Assembly (NCBI GenBank): GCA_002633005.1
Contig: NMRA01000185.1
Location: forward strand, 371,854-435,853
DNA: 64,000 bases
Source of the DNA: Phoronis australis
Lineage: Eukaryota; Phoronida; Phoronidae
Direction of reading: 5' to 3'
Shown here: positions 46,101 to 58,100 of the stretch, piece by piece
How the letters are laid out: every line of letters starts with the position of its first letter
Numbering within the stretch: the stretch's first letter is position 1
The notes under the pieces: generated by a model
Told to the model about the DNA's origin: nothing
The model's database searches: none
The model's input: the letters and a program-made list of their open reading frames with translations, nothing else
Translations under genes and position numbers: made by a program

Positions 46101-48934
46101 AATAATAAAAACTTGATTAAATGTTGTTTTATGATATCTACACAGAATAAACCAATCTAGTAATAGACTAACGTCTTTATTTCTATTGAGAAATTAAACA
46201 GAAACACTAATTTTGTCTGCCATATTGTGTTCTAAAGGTGTGAAGAACTGCAGCCCCTGACTTCAAACTTTGCATTTTAGAAGTTAACTTGTTCACTGAT
46301 TGCCTAAACCTGTTATGAGGTCCGACCACCAAGTTAGAACACCGGCCACTGGGTTTTGCAGTAAATCCAGCTGGTTTTGAAGTCCGACCAATTGTTGATT
46401 GTCACCTTGAATTAGAACACAATATTGTCAGAATAGTTATTAATTTAATCATGTCATGCTTGTCAATTAGTAGCTATTCCCCACGACTGGCTGCAGTCTG
46501 ACCTTTTGTCTCTTTTGCATAATTATCATGAGGAAATAAGTGGTCTTTGAATTCCCTTTCAAACATGCATTGTTTATGGTTGAGTAATGTTCTGCAAGGA
46601 GGAAATGACCTCTGTGGTCTAACTGTGGAGAGAATGGGATTTGATATCAAATGAGCACAACACAGAACATCACAGACTCCAAGTTAGTAGTGATTTTGAT
46701 TCCAGGTAATTGGCTGTGTCATGCTTTAGATAAACTGTGATCGCTCTATCCACCACTTTCATATGCTGCTTGGATTCTATTTGAAGAGGTTTTTCTATCT
46801 GATCTATGGGCAGCCATGTGGGCACTTGGTGAAGTTTTGAAGTCAAGGTTAAACAATAAGCATTATAGTGGCTGCCCATAGCTAGTCTGTCCTAAACTTT
46901 GGTATCTCTGGTCGTTAGATTCAACAATTATTGTCTACGAAATGGTTTGTAAATTTGGCTGAATTTTTTCACAAAGTGACGTGTCTTGCATTTGAAATTA
47001 TTGAGGATTTCTGTTTTAAAGTGTTTTGTTTTGCGTTGTAGACTCGCCAAAGGCCATGACAGTATCCAGCGACAGTATGCTCACAGAACAGGGTGGCGTC
47101 CTGCAGGGTGCAGTGGGAGGAGCTGACTTTGATGAGACAGCGTCAATAATGAACCAGTTGCCTCCCACTATGTATGGTATGGAAAAGATAATTTTGAAAG
47201 AAGGATAATTTTAAATTGTAGTCTACTCTGAAACAAATTCTGTAGATTCTGAGATCACCATTCTGCACAAACATCAGGTGCGCTACCAAGGCTATCCTCA
47301 CAAATGGCATCGAAAAATTTAGAACACTTCTCTTCGAAACGTAAATTTGCCTTCTACTTGTTACATGTGGACATGTACTTCTAGTGAACAAAAGAATCCC
47401 TTCTAATTCAAGAACAATGGGTGCAACGCTGTCAAAACAAATATGAAATTCATTCTGCCTTGTCATTGGCTTTGATTTGGGTTGAATACCCCGATGTTTA
47501 GTAGGTTATATGGGCTTCTGTGAGTTAGGTAACTACTTGTGCGAACAGGCTATTACGCCACCTATTGGCCACTACAGACTGTTGTCCTCTTTGGTTATCA
47601 GGAAATTTCGGTACATTGCTAATGATGATTTATTAAGCGAAACCTCCGATTGTGTCATGGAAATATCTATTTTACATTAACTAAGAATCTTTGTAATCTT
47701 TTTAAATGACAATCTGCGATCAACTTCTGTGTAGAATAAGTACTTCAGAATAAACTAGTCTGTCATTGTTGTCGCAAGATATGTCGCCAATTTGATTAAT
47801 TAAAAGCTTTTTGAGACACGAAATCTTGTGCCGTCTAGAAGAGCTTTTGTTTCCAAAAGAAAGAACTAGAAGCCAGAACTATTGGGGAAGAATTTGCATA
47901 ACAAGACTTCACCTGTTTGTACTACCAAATAAAGCAAAGGATATTGTGTGTGCGTTTCACCATAAAGTGGTTTGTTGGTCCATTCAAATCAGGGCTGTTC
48001 CAGTAAAATCTATATGGGAAGGGGGGGAAGGCACCTTTTTTTCGCACCCACCACCCATATTTTTCATTTATTTCTTCAGCCTACCACCCGTAATTTTTTA
48101 TAAGTTTGAAATGCAACCACCCGTAATTTTTTTTTGTTTTTGTGGTTGACTGCACAGGCACTTGAGTTTATCTGTTCCTCCATCACCACTAACGTCATTC
48201 ATTACTAAGAAAACATATGTTTCTTATATACGGTTATTAGCCATCGAGAAATTCGAGCACTTGTCGTTAAATGGTGTTATGGGCATGTCGATGAGGAGAT
48301 CGGAGGGAGTGAAAAAGTCGGAGCTTTTTGCAAGTTGCATTTTTGTTTCAGTTTTTGATTCGGTGCGGATTGTTTATAAAATTTACTAAAATTACCCACC
48401 ATCAAACATTTGTGGCCCAATGAAACAACAACGACAATTTTTTTGAAGTACGACCACCAGCCATTTTGAATTTAAATCAAACGCAACCACCCATAAATTT
48501 TTATTTCAGTTGCCTTCCCCCCTCCCACACAGATTTTGCTGGAACAGCCCTCATTTAGTCCAGCAATTTTGTGTTTTCGACTATCACTCCTTACTGACCA
48601 ATACTTTTCTTTAATTAGCCTGCTGCAAATTACGCTTGCTTGCAGACATTACCTTTGGCTGTGGAAGGGCATGTGAATACAAAGAGGATTTTTTTTTTAA
48701 CTCGGGTGTATCTTGTAACAATGGTGAAGGTAGAACACTGCAAGTTTTTTTGAAAACTTTTTAACTACTGTCTTGTGACTGAAGTGTGCTCACATTTTGA
48801 AATTTTTTTCCCACTGCTCAGGTTTGAATGATTGGGACGAGGATGATGTCATCGCTCAGGTGATTGCCCAGTCACAGCAGGAGTACTTGGACAGTTTAAA
48901 GAGGAACAGAGTGACACCTAGGGACAACTGTTAG
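34179..48934 (+). CDS. OTUD5: OTU deubiquitinase 5 (DUBA)
   Basis: This gene encodes a cysteine-protease deubiquitinase, in human a K48/K63-linkage enzyme acting in innate signalling and development. Ten coding exons join in phase: 34179-34595, 35876-35969, 37230-37294, 38430-38586, 40202-40350, 41844-41906, 43323-43454, 44543-44729, 47042-47176 and 48822-48934. The product is 503 residues; human is 571, with a longer low-complexity N-terminus. The OTU core has DGACLFR with catalytic C165 and D162, the block [20 protein letters not shown], and [10 protein letters not shown] with catalytic H270. S124 in GYNSGDEY matches the phosphorylated serine that activates the human enzyme (S177). Exon 7 supplies [12 protein letters not shown], exon 8 a Ser/Pro linker. 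Exon 10 gives the C-terminal ubiquitin-interacting helix [11 protein letters not shown]. Exon 6 appears to use a GC donor. Introns carry many repeats, listed separately. Confidence 0.96.
34690..34800 (-). repeat. CACGTGCTCTCATTTGAAATG repeat family, copy 3
   Basis: On the minus strand it reads CACGTGCTCTCATTGAAAAT, then CAATATCTCGTGCAATCTC, then CTAACGAGGTC. It lies about 100 bp after OTUD5 exon 1, in intron 1, in antisense orientation. Confidence 0.6.
35283..35354 (+). repeat. tRNA-derived SINE-like sequence in OTUD5 intron 1
   Basis: ACTTAGTGGATTAGAATG resembles a pol III A box and GGTTCGAACTC is an excellent B box, spaced as in a tRNA. The two ends cannot form an acceptor stem, so this is a tRNA-derived repeat and not a working tRNA gene. 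Confidence 0.55.
36407..36571 (+). repeat. Perfect 33-bp minisatellite, five copies
   Basis: Five identical copies of a 33-bp unit starting ATGTTACAGTGTAAAGTGCA run without a mismatch in OTUD5 intron 2. Because 33 is a multiple of three the array is open in several frames, which produces artificial repeat ORFs on both strands. It is non-coding by position. Confidence 0.95.
36740..36965. repeat. Diverged dispersed repeat, copy 1 (OTUD5 intron 2)
   Basis: Blocks such as AGATACCATG, ATGCA.TG, a TATAATT..TTTTGAA core and ACAGTGTTTT recur in the same order at 41090-41280. The family is not identified. Confidence 0.4.
39379..39623 (+). mobile_element. MITE, CAGGGCTTGGAA family, copy 2
   Basis: The element starts CAGGGCTTGGAATTC and ends GTTCCAAGCCCTG, an 11-13 bp inverted repeat. 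It is non-coding with T-rich interior blocks shared with the other two copies. Its right end directly abuts another inverted-repeat element (39620-40026) in OTUD5 intron 4. Confidence 0.8.
39620..40026. mobile_element. Inverted-repeat element with GCCCGGTCTCYAATCTTT ends
   Basis: The left end reads AGCCCGGTCTCCAATCTTT. The right end, reverse-complemented, reads GGCCCGGTCTCTAATCTTT and continues into shared CTCGAAA motifs, so the terminal repeats are about 35-40 bp. The interior is rich in ACTCGA/TTCGAG words. No ORF is present. It lies in OTUD5 intron 4, fused to the MITE at 39379-39623. Confidence 0.7.
40557..40626 (-). repeat. tRNA pseudogene or tRNA-derived SINE (OTUD5 intron 5)
   Basis: On the minus strand a 70-nt cloverleaf can be drawn. 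The acceptor CCCCAGT/GTTGGGG has two wobbles. The D arm is GCTC-GAGC and the anticodon stem CTAGA/TCTAG closes a CCGGCAG loop. Position 33 is C instead of T and the T arm (CTGTG/ACCCA) is broken. It is therefore probably not functional. Confidence 0.55.
41090..41280. repeat. Diverged dispersed repeat, copy 2 (OTUD5 intron 5)
   Basis: This stretch shares ordered blocks with 36740-36965. It also includes GGGGTGATCAAAAAATAGG, which recalls the ends of Tc1/mariner-type elements, but no matching second terminus was confirmed. Confidence 0.35.
42310..42362. repeat. Short direct repeat (~29 bp x 2)
   Basis: AGTTGCTCTAGCACAGGTAG is repeated with one change as AGTTGCTCTAGTGCAGGTAG immediately downstream, each followed by TGCAAACA. 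It lies in OTUD5 intron 6. Confidence 0.8.
43170..43322 (+). repeat. Tandem repeat that includes the OTUD5 exon 7 acceptor
   Basis: About five diverged copies of TATTTCARACCATGTTAC-like sequence precede exon 7, and the last copy supplies the real acceptor (AG at 43321-43322). The copy at 43213-43230 has the same TTATTTCAG|ACCATGTTAC and is a potential decoy acceptor 101 bp upstream. Confidence 0.8.
43435..43835 (+). repeat. Tandem repeat (~95 bp) that includes the OTUD5 exon 7 donor
   Basis: The last bases of exon 7 plus its donor (TGTCGTGAGAGTAGTTCAG|TAAGTATG region) begin a run of four diverged units. Each unit contains GTAGTGCCATCT and GTGTAGTGG. A second perfect TCAGTAAGTATG donor lies at 43629-43640. 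A CACCTCGGTGAG triplication is at about 43722-43757. Confidence 0.8.
45537..45595 (-). repeat. tRNA-Cys-like SINE fragment (OTUD5 intron 8)
   Basis: On the minus strand TAACTCAGCGGTAGAGC is an A box, CTGCAAA resembles a Cys (GCA) anticodon loop, and GGGTTCAAGAC is a B box. No acceptor stem closes it. Confidence 0.5.
45892..46005. mobile_element. Possible fragment of the CAGnGGCGGAT family
   Basis: GGGCGGATCCAG at 45895 followed by G- and C-runs, and a downstream GACCCCCTGGA, resemble the family termini. No complete second end is seen. It lies in OTUD5 intron 8. Confidence 0.3.
47991..48551 (+). mobile_element. MITE, GGGCTGTTCCAG family, copy 2 (OTUD5 intron 9)
   Basis: The element has terminal inverted repeats of about 40 bp. 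The left end begins AGGGCTGTTCCAG and runs to GGAAGGCA. The right end begins TTGCCTTCC and runs to CTGGAACAGCCCT. The interior has repeated ACCACCC motifs and no coding sequence. No convincing target-site duplication is seen. It lies inside OTUD5 intron 9 in the sense orientation. Confidence 0.8.
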
Positions 48935-51900
48935 AAGTGCAGGCCAAGTGAACTCTGGGTGGTTTTTCTTGTGTGGTCAGACAATTGTGTACAGTCATGT
49001 AGTTGGGAAAAACGTAAAGAAAATGGAAGATATTTGGTAGATGTTGTTGTCATGTTGCTGGACAAATAATTTCCTGACAAGCTGTTTCTTGGAAAATGCG
49101 GTTACGATGACGAACACATTCTGGTGAAGGACGGGTTTGGCACCAGTTAAGTCGTAGAATTAAAGCTTCTAATTGTAACATTTCATTCCTGGCAATAAGG
49201 AAGATAAGAATAATAAGAATTTGGTATCTTTTGGTATTTTGCGTAATATACTAAGAGGTGACTAGAATAGTTTGAAAGATCTAGATCACAATTGTTGTGA
49301 AGTGTAAAGGAGGAATTAACCGAGATGTTGTGGTTTAGTATCAATACTTGTTTTTCATGATTTTAACAACTTTCCATTGCGTTCCCGTAACTAGTCAGTG
49401 TTTCCGCTACATGTAAATTTTCTTAACTAACAAATTAAGGCAAAAGTAACATTTTTGAGGGTTGTCTCCAGTAAGTCAGAGGCCAGTATTTAAGCAAATC
49501 CATCAAGACTCGAGCCATCCGTCAAATCGTACATATGAGTGCAATACTCTTTTCGGCAGTTTATTCATTTCCATTTCTGCTGTTCAAAAAACGTAGAAGT
49601 GTTTCAATCCAAACAGACATGTGTGTTCTTCATGCTTAAAACACAATTCAAATGTGATACTAGAACATTCAAAGTTTTGATGTGCAAATTGTTATTAATT
49701 ATTATTTTGTTAATTGATAACGTATGCACGTCCTAAGGCCCACAACTAGCGCCTCTGTTTTGTTGCCATTCATACGATTTCAGTGACAAATTTTGCTTTA
49801 ATTTTGCATTGTTAGGATAAATAGATTGTTCTGTAATGTGCGAGTTGGAAGTCCCATGCAGCGCTAATAGGGCTGTCTCTAGTTACACAACGATGTTCGA
49901 ATCTCGTCATATTTACCCACAATGCCACAATATCTATCAAGCACTTCTGTAGCCTGGTGTTTTCACACCATTTGAGCTTCACCTGGTCTTTGTTGTTGTT
50001 TTTCTCAGTTGCATTACTCTACTCCTCCTTCCAATGCCAATGAAGTATTACTGTTGTGCTGGATAAACTTAAAAAATATCCGTGTATGTTCGTCGCCTTC
50101 CTGACAGCAATAAAAGACAAGGAAATTTGGAGCGAGTGGATAAAGCATGTACCTTACACCAAAGCGGTTTCTGACACGACCTGTAAAGATGTGCCTGACA
50201 TTCCAAAGCTAGGTCAATAACAACAACATGCTTTCTTATTTGCGATTAAGGAGAGTTCTATTGCTGGTAATCTGGGATGGCCCTATAGGATCATGCTGAA
50301 GTTTCAAAGTTGTCTCCCATGTATCAAGTTAGCGAATCAATGAACTTCATGTCTTTATTATATGTAATTGGGAGTGGCAACTCTCTGTTGAGAAACCACA
50401 ACAAAGGAATCCCCAAACATAACCAAAAGATGGTGCTGCATGGGGCTTCAACATTCCTAGTTTTCCATATATAGTACTATGTCTGAGGTTGATCTCTGAT
50501 GTAATTTTGGGGTGTATCAAACTGTCTGGGGCTCTATCTTAGTATCCAGTTAAAGGTGTCTGGGTCTCTGCAAGGGTGTGAAGTCGTGTCTTCATTTTGT
50601 GTTGTAATTCATTGATCATAGTTACGTTTTGAGCTGTAAAACCTATGATTTTTGGTTGCCCACGACAGTATGATTGTGCTTGCATATGAATGCGAGTATT
50701 GGTACACTTACTACATGGTCTGCTTGAAGGCCTGACTTATGTAAACGCAAAACTGCTCGGGCGTATTCAAACATCCAGGTAATCAACAGTAGTTGTGATG
50801 TGTTAGGTGCAATGTTTCTACTGAATGCGTTTGGTGGTGCAGGTGACTCAACATTAGATTCCCATTCATGAAAAGTGATTTCGAACCCAAAATAAACGTT
50901 TTAGTCTTGCGTACCCTTTTTGCCAAAACTTGAAACCACTGTAAGTGTTAACACATAACAGTTCAGATTTTTTAGAAATTATCGCGTTAATTGGCGATTT
51001 GGGATATCTTCTCCAAGACATTTCATGGAACCTGGCCCCGTTCGGTCTTGGTACCGTTATTGTGGCCAATGTTTGTCGGGTCGTTGGCTCTATCAGGAGG
51101 TTAATGTGAGTAAGGCGTCAACACGCGAGTGAAAGATTAGTGTTTTACAACTAAGTTTGCAACTCTACTGGTATGTGGTGTTTTTCACTACCTGCTTTGA
51201 CTCGTCACTACGCCAAGTTTGAATCTTGTGATAAACTTTGGCTCACTTGCTTCTGTTTGGAAACCTATGCAACCAAGTTTGAAACATTTCTTAAGTAATT
51301 TAAGATGTTTTGGAAGTTTGGTATCATTTCAATGTGTTTATTCCAACACACATGTTAATCTTCTAATTCCACTAGAGTTTGAATTTTCTGTTGTGGAGAA
51401 CACTATATAGACAACCAAAAGGGCTCCATTGAAATGATCTGTTGACCGGGCTGCAGTAATCAATAGAAAAATTAATGTATTTCATAATTTGTTCCCAGCT
51501 TGGATGCTTTTCATTGATGTGTCTCAATTGTGATAAGTGACTGATGAGTAAATGCCATTTTGCAGAGCACTCATCATTTTGCAGTGTTGTAGGTTGGTTA
51601 AGGCTATTGAACGTATTCAGAGGGGTTTGAATAAGTATTGATGCACTGTTGTTACTAAGTTGAGAACTCCTGCACCTTAAGTCCTCACAAGATTGGAAAA
51701 TGTGCTCCGATCAAGCATCAACAAATAACTAAGATAATGCCCGTCTGCACTGTGAACTATAGGATAACAAGAACACATTCAACAATTTTGTATTCCTGTC
51801 ACAAAATTGTGCCATTGTCTGCAAAAACTCGTAAAAATTTGACCTCTAACCTACAACCCTGGTTCTGGCTGTGTAGTGCTGTTTCGTTTTCAAATGAGTG

Positions 51901-54900
51901 AATGTCAAAACTTGTCTTGTCGTGTGCTTGGCTTCAATGTAAGAAACTTGTTTTAGAGAAATTTTACAGTTGTCTCTCTCACGGAGCAGGTCAGAGTGTA
52001 CTATATAGTGTCTATCTTTGAAATTTATAGAGTAGTTGGGACTGTTAGGTTTAGTTGTCTATCTTGATGTTCTGGGACCTGAGCACAGCACATGATCTTG
52101 TTTTTCTCACTTGATTTTTGAAGCATTAGATCAACTCGTGCAATACAGGGCTTGGAATTTTCCTCTTTTGGTTTCAATGTCCTCTAATTTGATTTCCAGT
52201 TTCCTCTTTTGTATTATTATGTTGACTTTACGCATGCAAAAATGTTTATTTCAGTTAAATCTTACAACACAAAGCATATTTCTATCACACAAGCCTATTT
52301 TTGGAACTATACATCACCTGGAAAAATGTTCTCTTTTTTGTCATTGGTCATCCAAGCCCTGGCAATAACTATAGACTAGTCTGTGCATTCCATAGTATAT
52401 CGTGTTAGTCATTTGTCGTGGTTTTGAACTCATGTTTTGGTATAATGCAAGGTAATGTGGTGCACCTTGGTTCATTTTATTCTGGTATACGTACTTTAGG
52501 TGAGAAAGTCTAAAATGTTTTAGTCTCATTCAAACTGGCAAGAAATACAACTCGGTTTCGTCGATATCTGTGCCTTTTTTCTTTACAACCCCGGTTTGTA
52601 TTGCCGTCTCAAATGTATAAATTGCTATGAATCGTTAGTTTGAGCCAAAAGCCTATTAGGCATGAATTGAAAATGAAAATAGTTTACCCTTGTGTAACGG
52701 ACTGAAAATGGACGACACTCAAAGTATTCGATTTGCAAGGTGGCAAAAGTTTTCGTCGGCTGTAAAAACAATGGTGAAATATTTTACCATTTTAGTAGGC
52801 AGGGTAGGACAGAGACCAACCAAAAATATTTTGGGGCAGCACTATAGCAAAGTTGATTGCTGAATAACCAATGAATGCAAGGCAATGTAATCTATTCCTT
52901 GCAGAAGCGAGCACGCAAGAGGATTTCTGCCGCAATTTTTGTCAGCCTTGAAGAAATTCTAACATTCAATTTTCTTAATAGAAATATCAAGTGTTTTAAT
53001 TGCCAAGTTTAACAAATTGATTTCCTGTGTGGGAATTTATGATTTAAGAGAGTGAACCCTGTATGTATTGCTAAAATTTGGAATAATTTTACAGAAATTC
53101 ATGCAATTTGAAGTCATGGTTTAGATATTTCGGTTGTTGCACCCTTGTGGTTTTGGTGTCAATATTATTTCTGTCTTCCAGATATAATGTAATGGTGATC
53201 AATTGTGTCGATTGGTGAAATTCTTTGTAAAGGAAACTTCACCTGTAAGATTATTAATAAAAATTTTGCCTCAAAATTCGATATTGTTTGATGTCTCTGT
53301 TCCTAGTAACTACCACTCGTTAAGATCAAGTTAAAAACACTCGGTAACATTAGTCTTCCGTTTACCGCCACCAGGTGTCGTGAGCAAAAATTAATATTTA
53401 GATGGTATTTCTGTCAATAGATGGCATAGCTGTAGGAACTGAACTCTATGACGGGTCAAAAATAAGAACGCTCACCCAACCAGTTTTATTTTTTAGCAGC
53501 GTCATGAGCATACTTTTTATGCTTTGGTCTTGTACCATTAATTCGAAGATGTGAGAGATATTAGCTTGGAGGTGTAAAAATTTGACAAGTTAACGTGTTC
53601 GCAAACGGAAACTTACGCTTTCAAGTCCCTGGCAAAATAGGCCTAACACGGATGTTTCTTATTTTGTTACAAAATTCGTCAATGTGCCTTTGTACCTTTT
53701 GTCAAAATTCCTCATTCACGACTTCCTTGTAGAACAACTTCCTGAAAGTGCATCTTTACCGGCTAGTAAACTATGCATTGATATCAGAGACTGACAGGGT
53801 AATCCACAGGAAACGTTTACCCTATTATATCATCAGTAGTTTCGAATGAGTCAAACCCGAAAGTGCTTTCATACAGTAGAATAGTTGCTCGCTATTCTGT
53901 AAACAATGCGCGCTTGGCGACGAATTTTAGTTTTAGTTTCGTCATTTTCTTCAGCAGGAATTTCAAAGCGGACTTTCAAATTTATTTCTAGGGACATAAG
54001 AATTTGCATCCTGTTTTCACACGCTACTCGTGTCGTAGGTGATAACGTGATTCAAAGCTATTGGCGAGTCATGTCTCATGTCTTAGCATCGTCTAACAAA
54101 CGAGTTTTTCACACCCTCGCTTATGAGTGCTGATGTGCGTTTCATGGCTTCCCGTTGCATTCATGTACATTAATATTTCTTCTCGCGAACACAAGTTTAT
54201 CTGGCTGAGTCAGAGCGCTTCGGCGATATAGGCATTCAGTACTGCCGAGTTTCGTAATCCGAAAATATGAGCTGTCCAAATCGTTCCAGGGGCTCACACG
54301 GTTTTGTTTACGTTCATTAGTGAGTAACTATGAGTGGACAGTCTGATCAATGAGATTGGTCAACACAGCTCGTTGCCAGTGAAACCAAATTCAATATTGA
54401 TGAGTTTTATGAGGTCGATAATCGCCACACATAGCGTTAGGTTTGTTGTGACTACTTAGAACTCACTTTTTTAATTTTGTTTGATTTGCCTATGTTACGG
54501 AACAATGTCCACGAACTGTTCTCATTTGGATAAAGACCAAAATATTATGAAACTCAATAGCTTTATCCCCGACAGTCCTTGACTACGCCTTTCAATTCCC
54601 TCAGTGACGTAGCTAAATCGAATTCTTTTGATTGTTATCAAATCAGAGCACAGTGCGCAAAAAGGTTCCTGGGAGCGATAACACAATTTTGGTTGGACAA
54701 AAGCCATACGGATACGCGCCAAAATTGTTGAGCACTGGTTGCTAATAACCGTTGCTACAATTGTACCCGTACACCTACCGACCAGCTATAGAAAAAAATC
54801 TTTAGTCCACGGCGTCCACAGCACACCTATGCAACAAAAGAATGTCCTTGTTCTCCGTTCCCGCCAAGCCCATTCAAGGTATTCGCGCTATTCGTCGCCA
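48935..54900. other. OTUD5 3' region and intergenic DNA
   Basis: The first AATAAA after the OTUD5 stop is at 50109-50114, with others near 50886 and 53264, so the 3'UTR end is uncertain. One MITE lies at 52146-52361. I see no other coding exon. A 75-residue open frame at 53906-54133 has a hydrophobic start but no support. Confidence 0.4.
52146..52361 (+). mobile_element. MITE, CAGGGCTTGGAA family, copy 3
   Basis: The element starts CAGGGCTTGGAATTTTCC and ends ATCCAAGCCCTG. GCAATA directly precedes the first base and directly follows the last, which looks like a 6-bp target-site duplication. It lies downstream of OTUD5. Confidence 0.8.
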
Positions 54901-54912
54901 AGGACAACTCCC

Positions 54913-55090
54913 ATTGGCTGAATGAATAGAGCTGTCAATCATGATTTCGAAAGTCGGTACAGTCCTTCCTCATTTCAACAGGCGGGCTGTGATTGGCCAT
55001 TGCAGACTGTCTTTCACGAGAAAACGCGGTTGAACTGACTGGCCTCAAACTAACTTTCCCAGACTGTGTCACTGCGCTGATATAGTTCGC
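54913..55090 (+). promoter_or_regulatory. PIM kinase promoter: two CCAAT boxes and a GC box
   Basis: Inverted CCAAT boxes (ATTGG) lie at 54913-54917 and 54992-54996, with GGCGGG at 54981-54986 between them. They are 175-260 bp before the PIM start codon and follow the usual spacing of NF-Y-type promoters. A TATAG at about 55081 could be a weak TATA element. Assignment is from motif and position only. Confidence 0.45.
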
Positions 55091-55169
55091 ATGTCTGGTA
55101 CAAATTTGGGAAAAAAATTTTGGTCTAAGTTGTAAACGTGTAACGAATTAAGTTCTTTGAGTTACATAA

Positions 55170-58100
55170 ATGGCGAAAAACATATTTAATCCGAAGATGC
55201 ACAAAGAACGAGAAATTTCAAGTATTGGCATAGGGCCAGGTGAGTGCAACTGTACACACTGTGTTGCGCGGAGGAATATCTTAGTAACAATACATTTACA
55301 ACGTTCATAGTAAACTGACTTCAAAACAGTGTGTCTGTCCAGAGAGGGTTAGCGTACTTCTATCTAGCAAGGCACGTCCTCGTGTAAATTTACTAAGTTA
55401 TGTTCGGAAGAAAACATAGCCTTGGAGTATTCTCCACTCATAGTGGACACACAGAAAAAGAAAAGCATGGTAAGAATTTTGCTAAAGTTGATTTAGGTAA
55501 TCGTATTTGCTGCTTACTAAACGCGGGAAAACTTTCCCGTCAGTGGTAACATAGTCCAATTTTCGTGTTGTGCCATTTCAGGAAAAGACAAGGACAGCTT
55601 CGACAAGAACTACTGTGTAAGTGCGGTGCTGGGTAGTGGTGGCTTCGGAACAGTCTACTCTGGAACAAGGAAAAGAGACAACTTGCCGGTGAGTAAAACT
55701 TCAGAATTCTAGACTTCAATTTATCAACTACACACTATTCACGTTTCAATTTAAAATTGGTGTACGCCAGTTTGGTAATATGTTATCGCCGTCTTCTTAT
55801 ATTTTAGGTTGCCATCAAGCACATCTCGAAAGAAAAAGTTACAGAATGGGGTCAGGTAAGTTTCGATTGTTCTCCGACCATGCCGTCTTGTGATTCTTTG
55901 TTGTGGGAACGTCATACAAAGAGTTGGCAGTGGGCCAACCGTTGTTCCCGGAAGAAAAATCTGGAGAAACCCGCCTGATGGAACCCGGTCGTGATAAAGA
56001 TTTCCTATTGGGAACTTATGCTCTAACAAAAATTTCGCTGTCTTATTCCGAATGTCTCGGTATTTCCTCATATTTTTTACATTTTGTTGTAAGAGAAGCT
56101 TGACATTTTCCCGCCGTATGTTCTGGTGCACTGAACAGATCCTTGTTGTATTTCTCTCTACGTACGTGGTCCTCAAAATTTCTTAACATTTTTTGCACTA
56201 CTACATATAGGGCTTTTGACCAAAGTTTCCTGTCTTGTCCACTGTCCTGTCTTTATGGCGTTCTCACACTCTTGTTAAGAGGTTAATACTTTCAAAAAGC
56301 GTTTAGTGTTTGACACGCAAATTTTCTGATTATTTTGTCACTGTAACAATATTGCACCGAATGACATAGAGGAATGAAACAAATGTATAACAATCTTGTC
56401 AAAATCATTTCCATTTGCTTGGGCAAATAGTTGACATACCTTCAGTACGGCTTGGTACAGTGATTCATATCGCAACAATGAAACTGCGTGGTAACCTTGT
56501 ATTGGGCCAATGGGGAACAACTGAGCCGTAAACAAGTTTCGGTGATTCACAATAGATTTGTATCCCTTCCTGGAATTGCATTTTTTGTAAACATACTGAA
56601 AATAGTAAGCATGATTAAGACATCTAGTGAGGCTTGTCAATTTTAATTTTTTATTTGTTGTATTTTAGAATTGGTCTTAAATTTTTGTTTTGTCTTTTTT
56701 CAGCTGGGTGGACATTCTGTTCCCATGGAGATCTGTTTACTGAGGAAAGTTTCACAGACTGCCGGAGTAATAAAATTGTTAGACTGGTATGAACAAACGG
56801 ACAGTTTTATCATTGTTATGGAAAAACCAGAGCCGGTTAAGGACTTGTTTGACTACATCACAGAAAAGGGTGCCCTAGACGAGTCTACAAGTAGAAAGTT
56901 TTTCCGCCAAGTTGTTAAGACTGTTATAGGCATTCACAAAGCTGGAGTAATTCACAGAGACATTAAGGATGAGAACATTTTGGTGGACTTGAAAACAGGA
57001 GAGCTCAAATTAATAGATTTCGGCTCTGGTGCATTCCTTAAAGACACAGTTTATGTAGATTTTGATGGTAGGTATTGGTGCTTAAGTTCATTTTCTGTGC
57101 TTCAGCACTGCACATCGTAATGTAGTATTGATGTCTGGTGAACTCTGCCTGCATCGTAGTGCGATGATCGCCTGTCCATTGTACTAAACTCATTACTGCT
57201 TAAACCCACTTACGCTTGGCCTGAGCGGAGTTCAGATGCAAACTATTGATTTTTATGTAGGAGTGACACCGTCTACTGCGCATACTATTTCCACTCTCAG
57301 TCTGGCTTTACTGAATTTCACTTTAGCCAACCGTGCAAAATTGCTGGGTCACATTACAAAAATCTCCTATGTGCAACTGATCATCAGTTATGTACAGGGT
57401 ACTAATTAAAACCGTGGTTATAGCACATGGCCACCCCGTATGGCCTGCGGTCCATTTAGGGATCTGGGTCAACATTCCAGAGTGTCTGATTTCTGCAACA
57501 CCTCCCAACATCTGGTGAAACATTTTCTCCACTGTCTGGTGACCTGCGAATGGGTTATTTTTGCTGGGAACTCGCCAGCACTATAAAAGGCCAATAGCCC
57601 ACACCAGACAGGCGAGCTATTAAGAAGTAGAAAATAATGTAAAACTTGCCTGGTAAATGGGAAGCTTTTACAAAATAGTAATATTTGGAAGTTTTTGCTA
57701 GAAAATGATTCTGACATGAATCAGAATTTTTTCACGTTGCCTCCCAGACACTTGTCTGTGGTGTTGCCTGTGAACTTTGCCGACTTTGTAATCGACATTG
57801 TTGAAAATTTGTTGACTGGTCTTTGTCTGCTCAATCCTTAACCCACTGACCTTTGTCTGGGCTATTTGAGGTGCAGACCACTCATTGCAGGGTGCACAAA
57901 GGTGTTCTTTGTCCCCATTGGAATGCCAGACATGCTTAGCTGATTGGCTATGTGTGTGGTGCTACCCTCAGCTTCCCGCCAAAACCCTTGTTCTTTGTAT
58001 GCCTGGGAAAATAAAAGGGACTGGCTTCTACAACTGATATTGCAAATGGTCTCTGCTCTTGAAAGCCACTGCAAATTTTATTTGGTTTTCAAACAGTGCA

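Noticed and set aside
47811-48149. 112-residue plus-strand frame
   Set aside because: Its second half lies in a MITE, it falls within OTUD5 intron 9 and no splice sites support it.
53906-54133. 75-residue frame with a signal-like start
   Set aside because: There is no domain, promoter or splice support, and the length is within chance.
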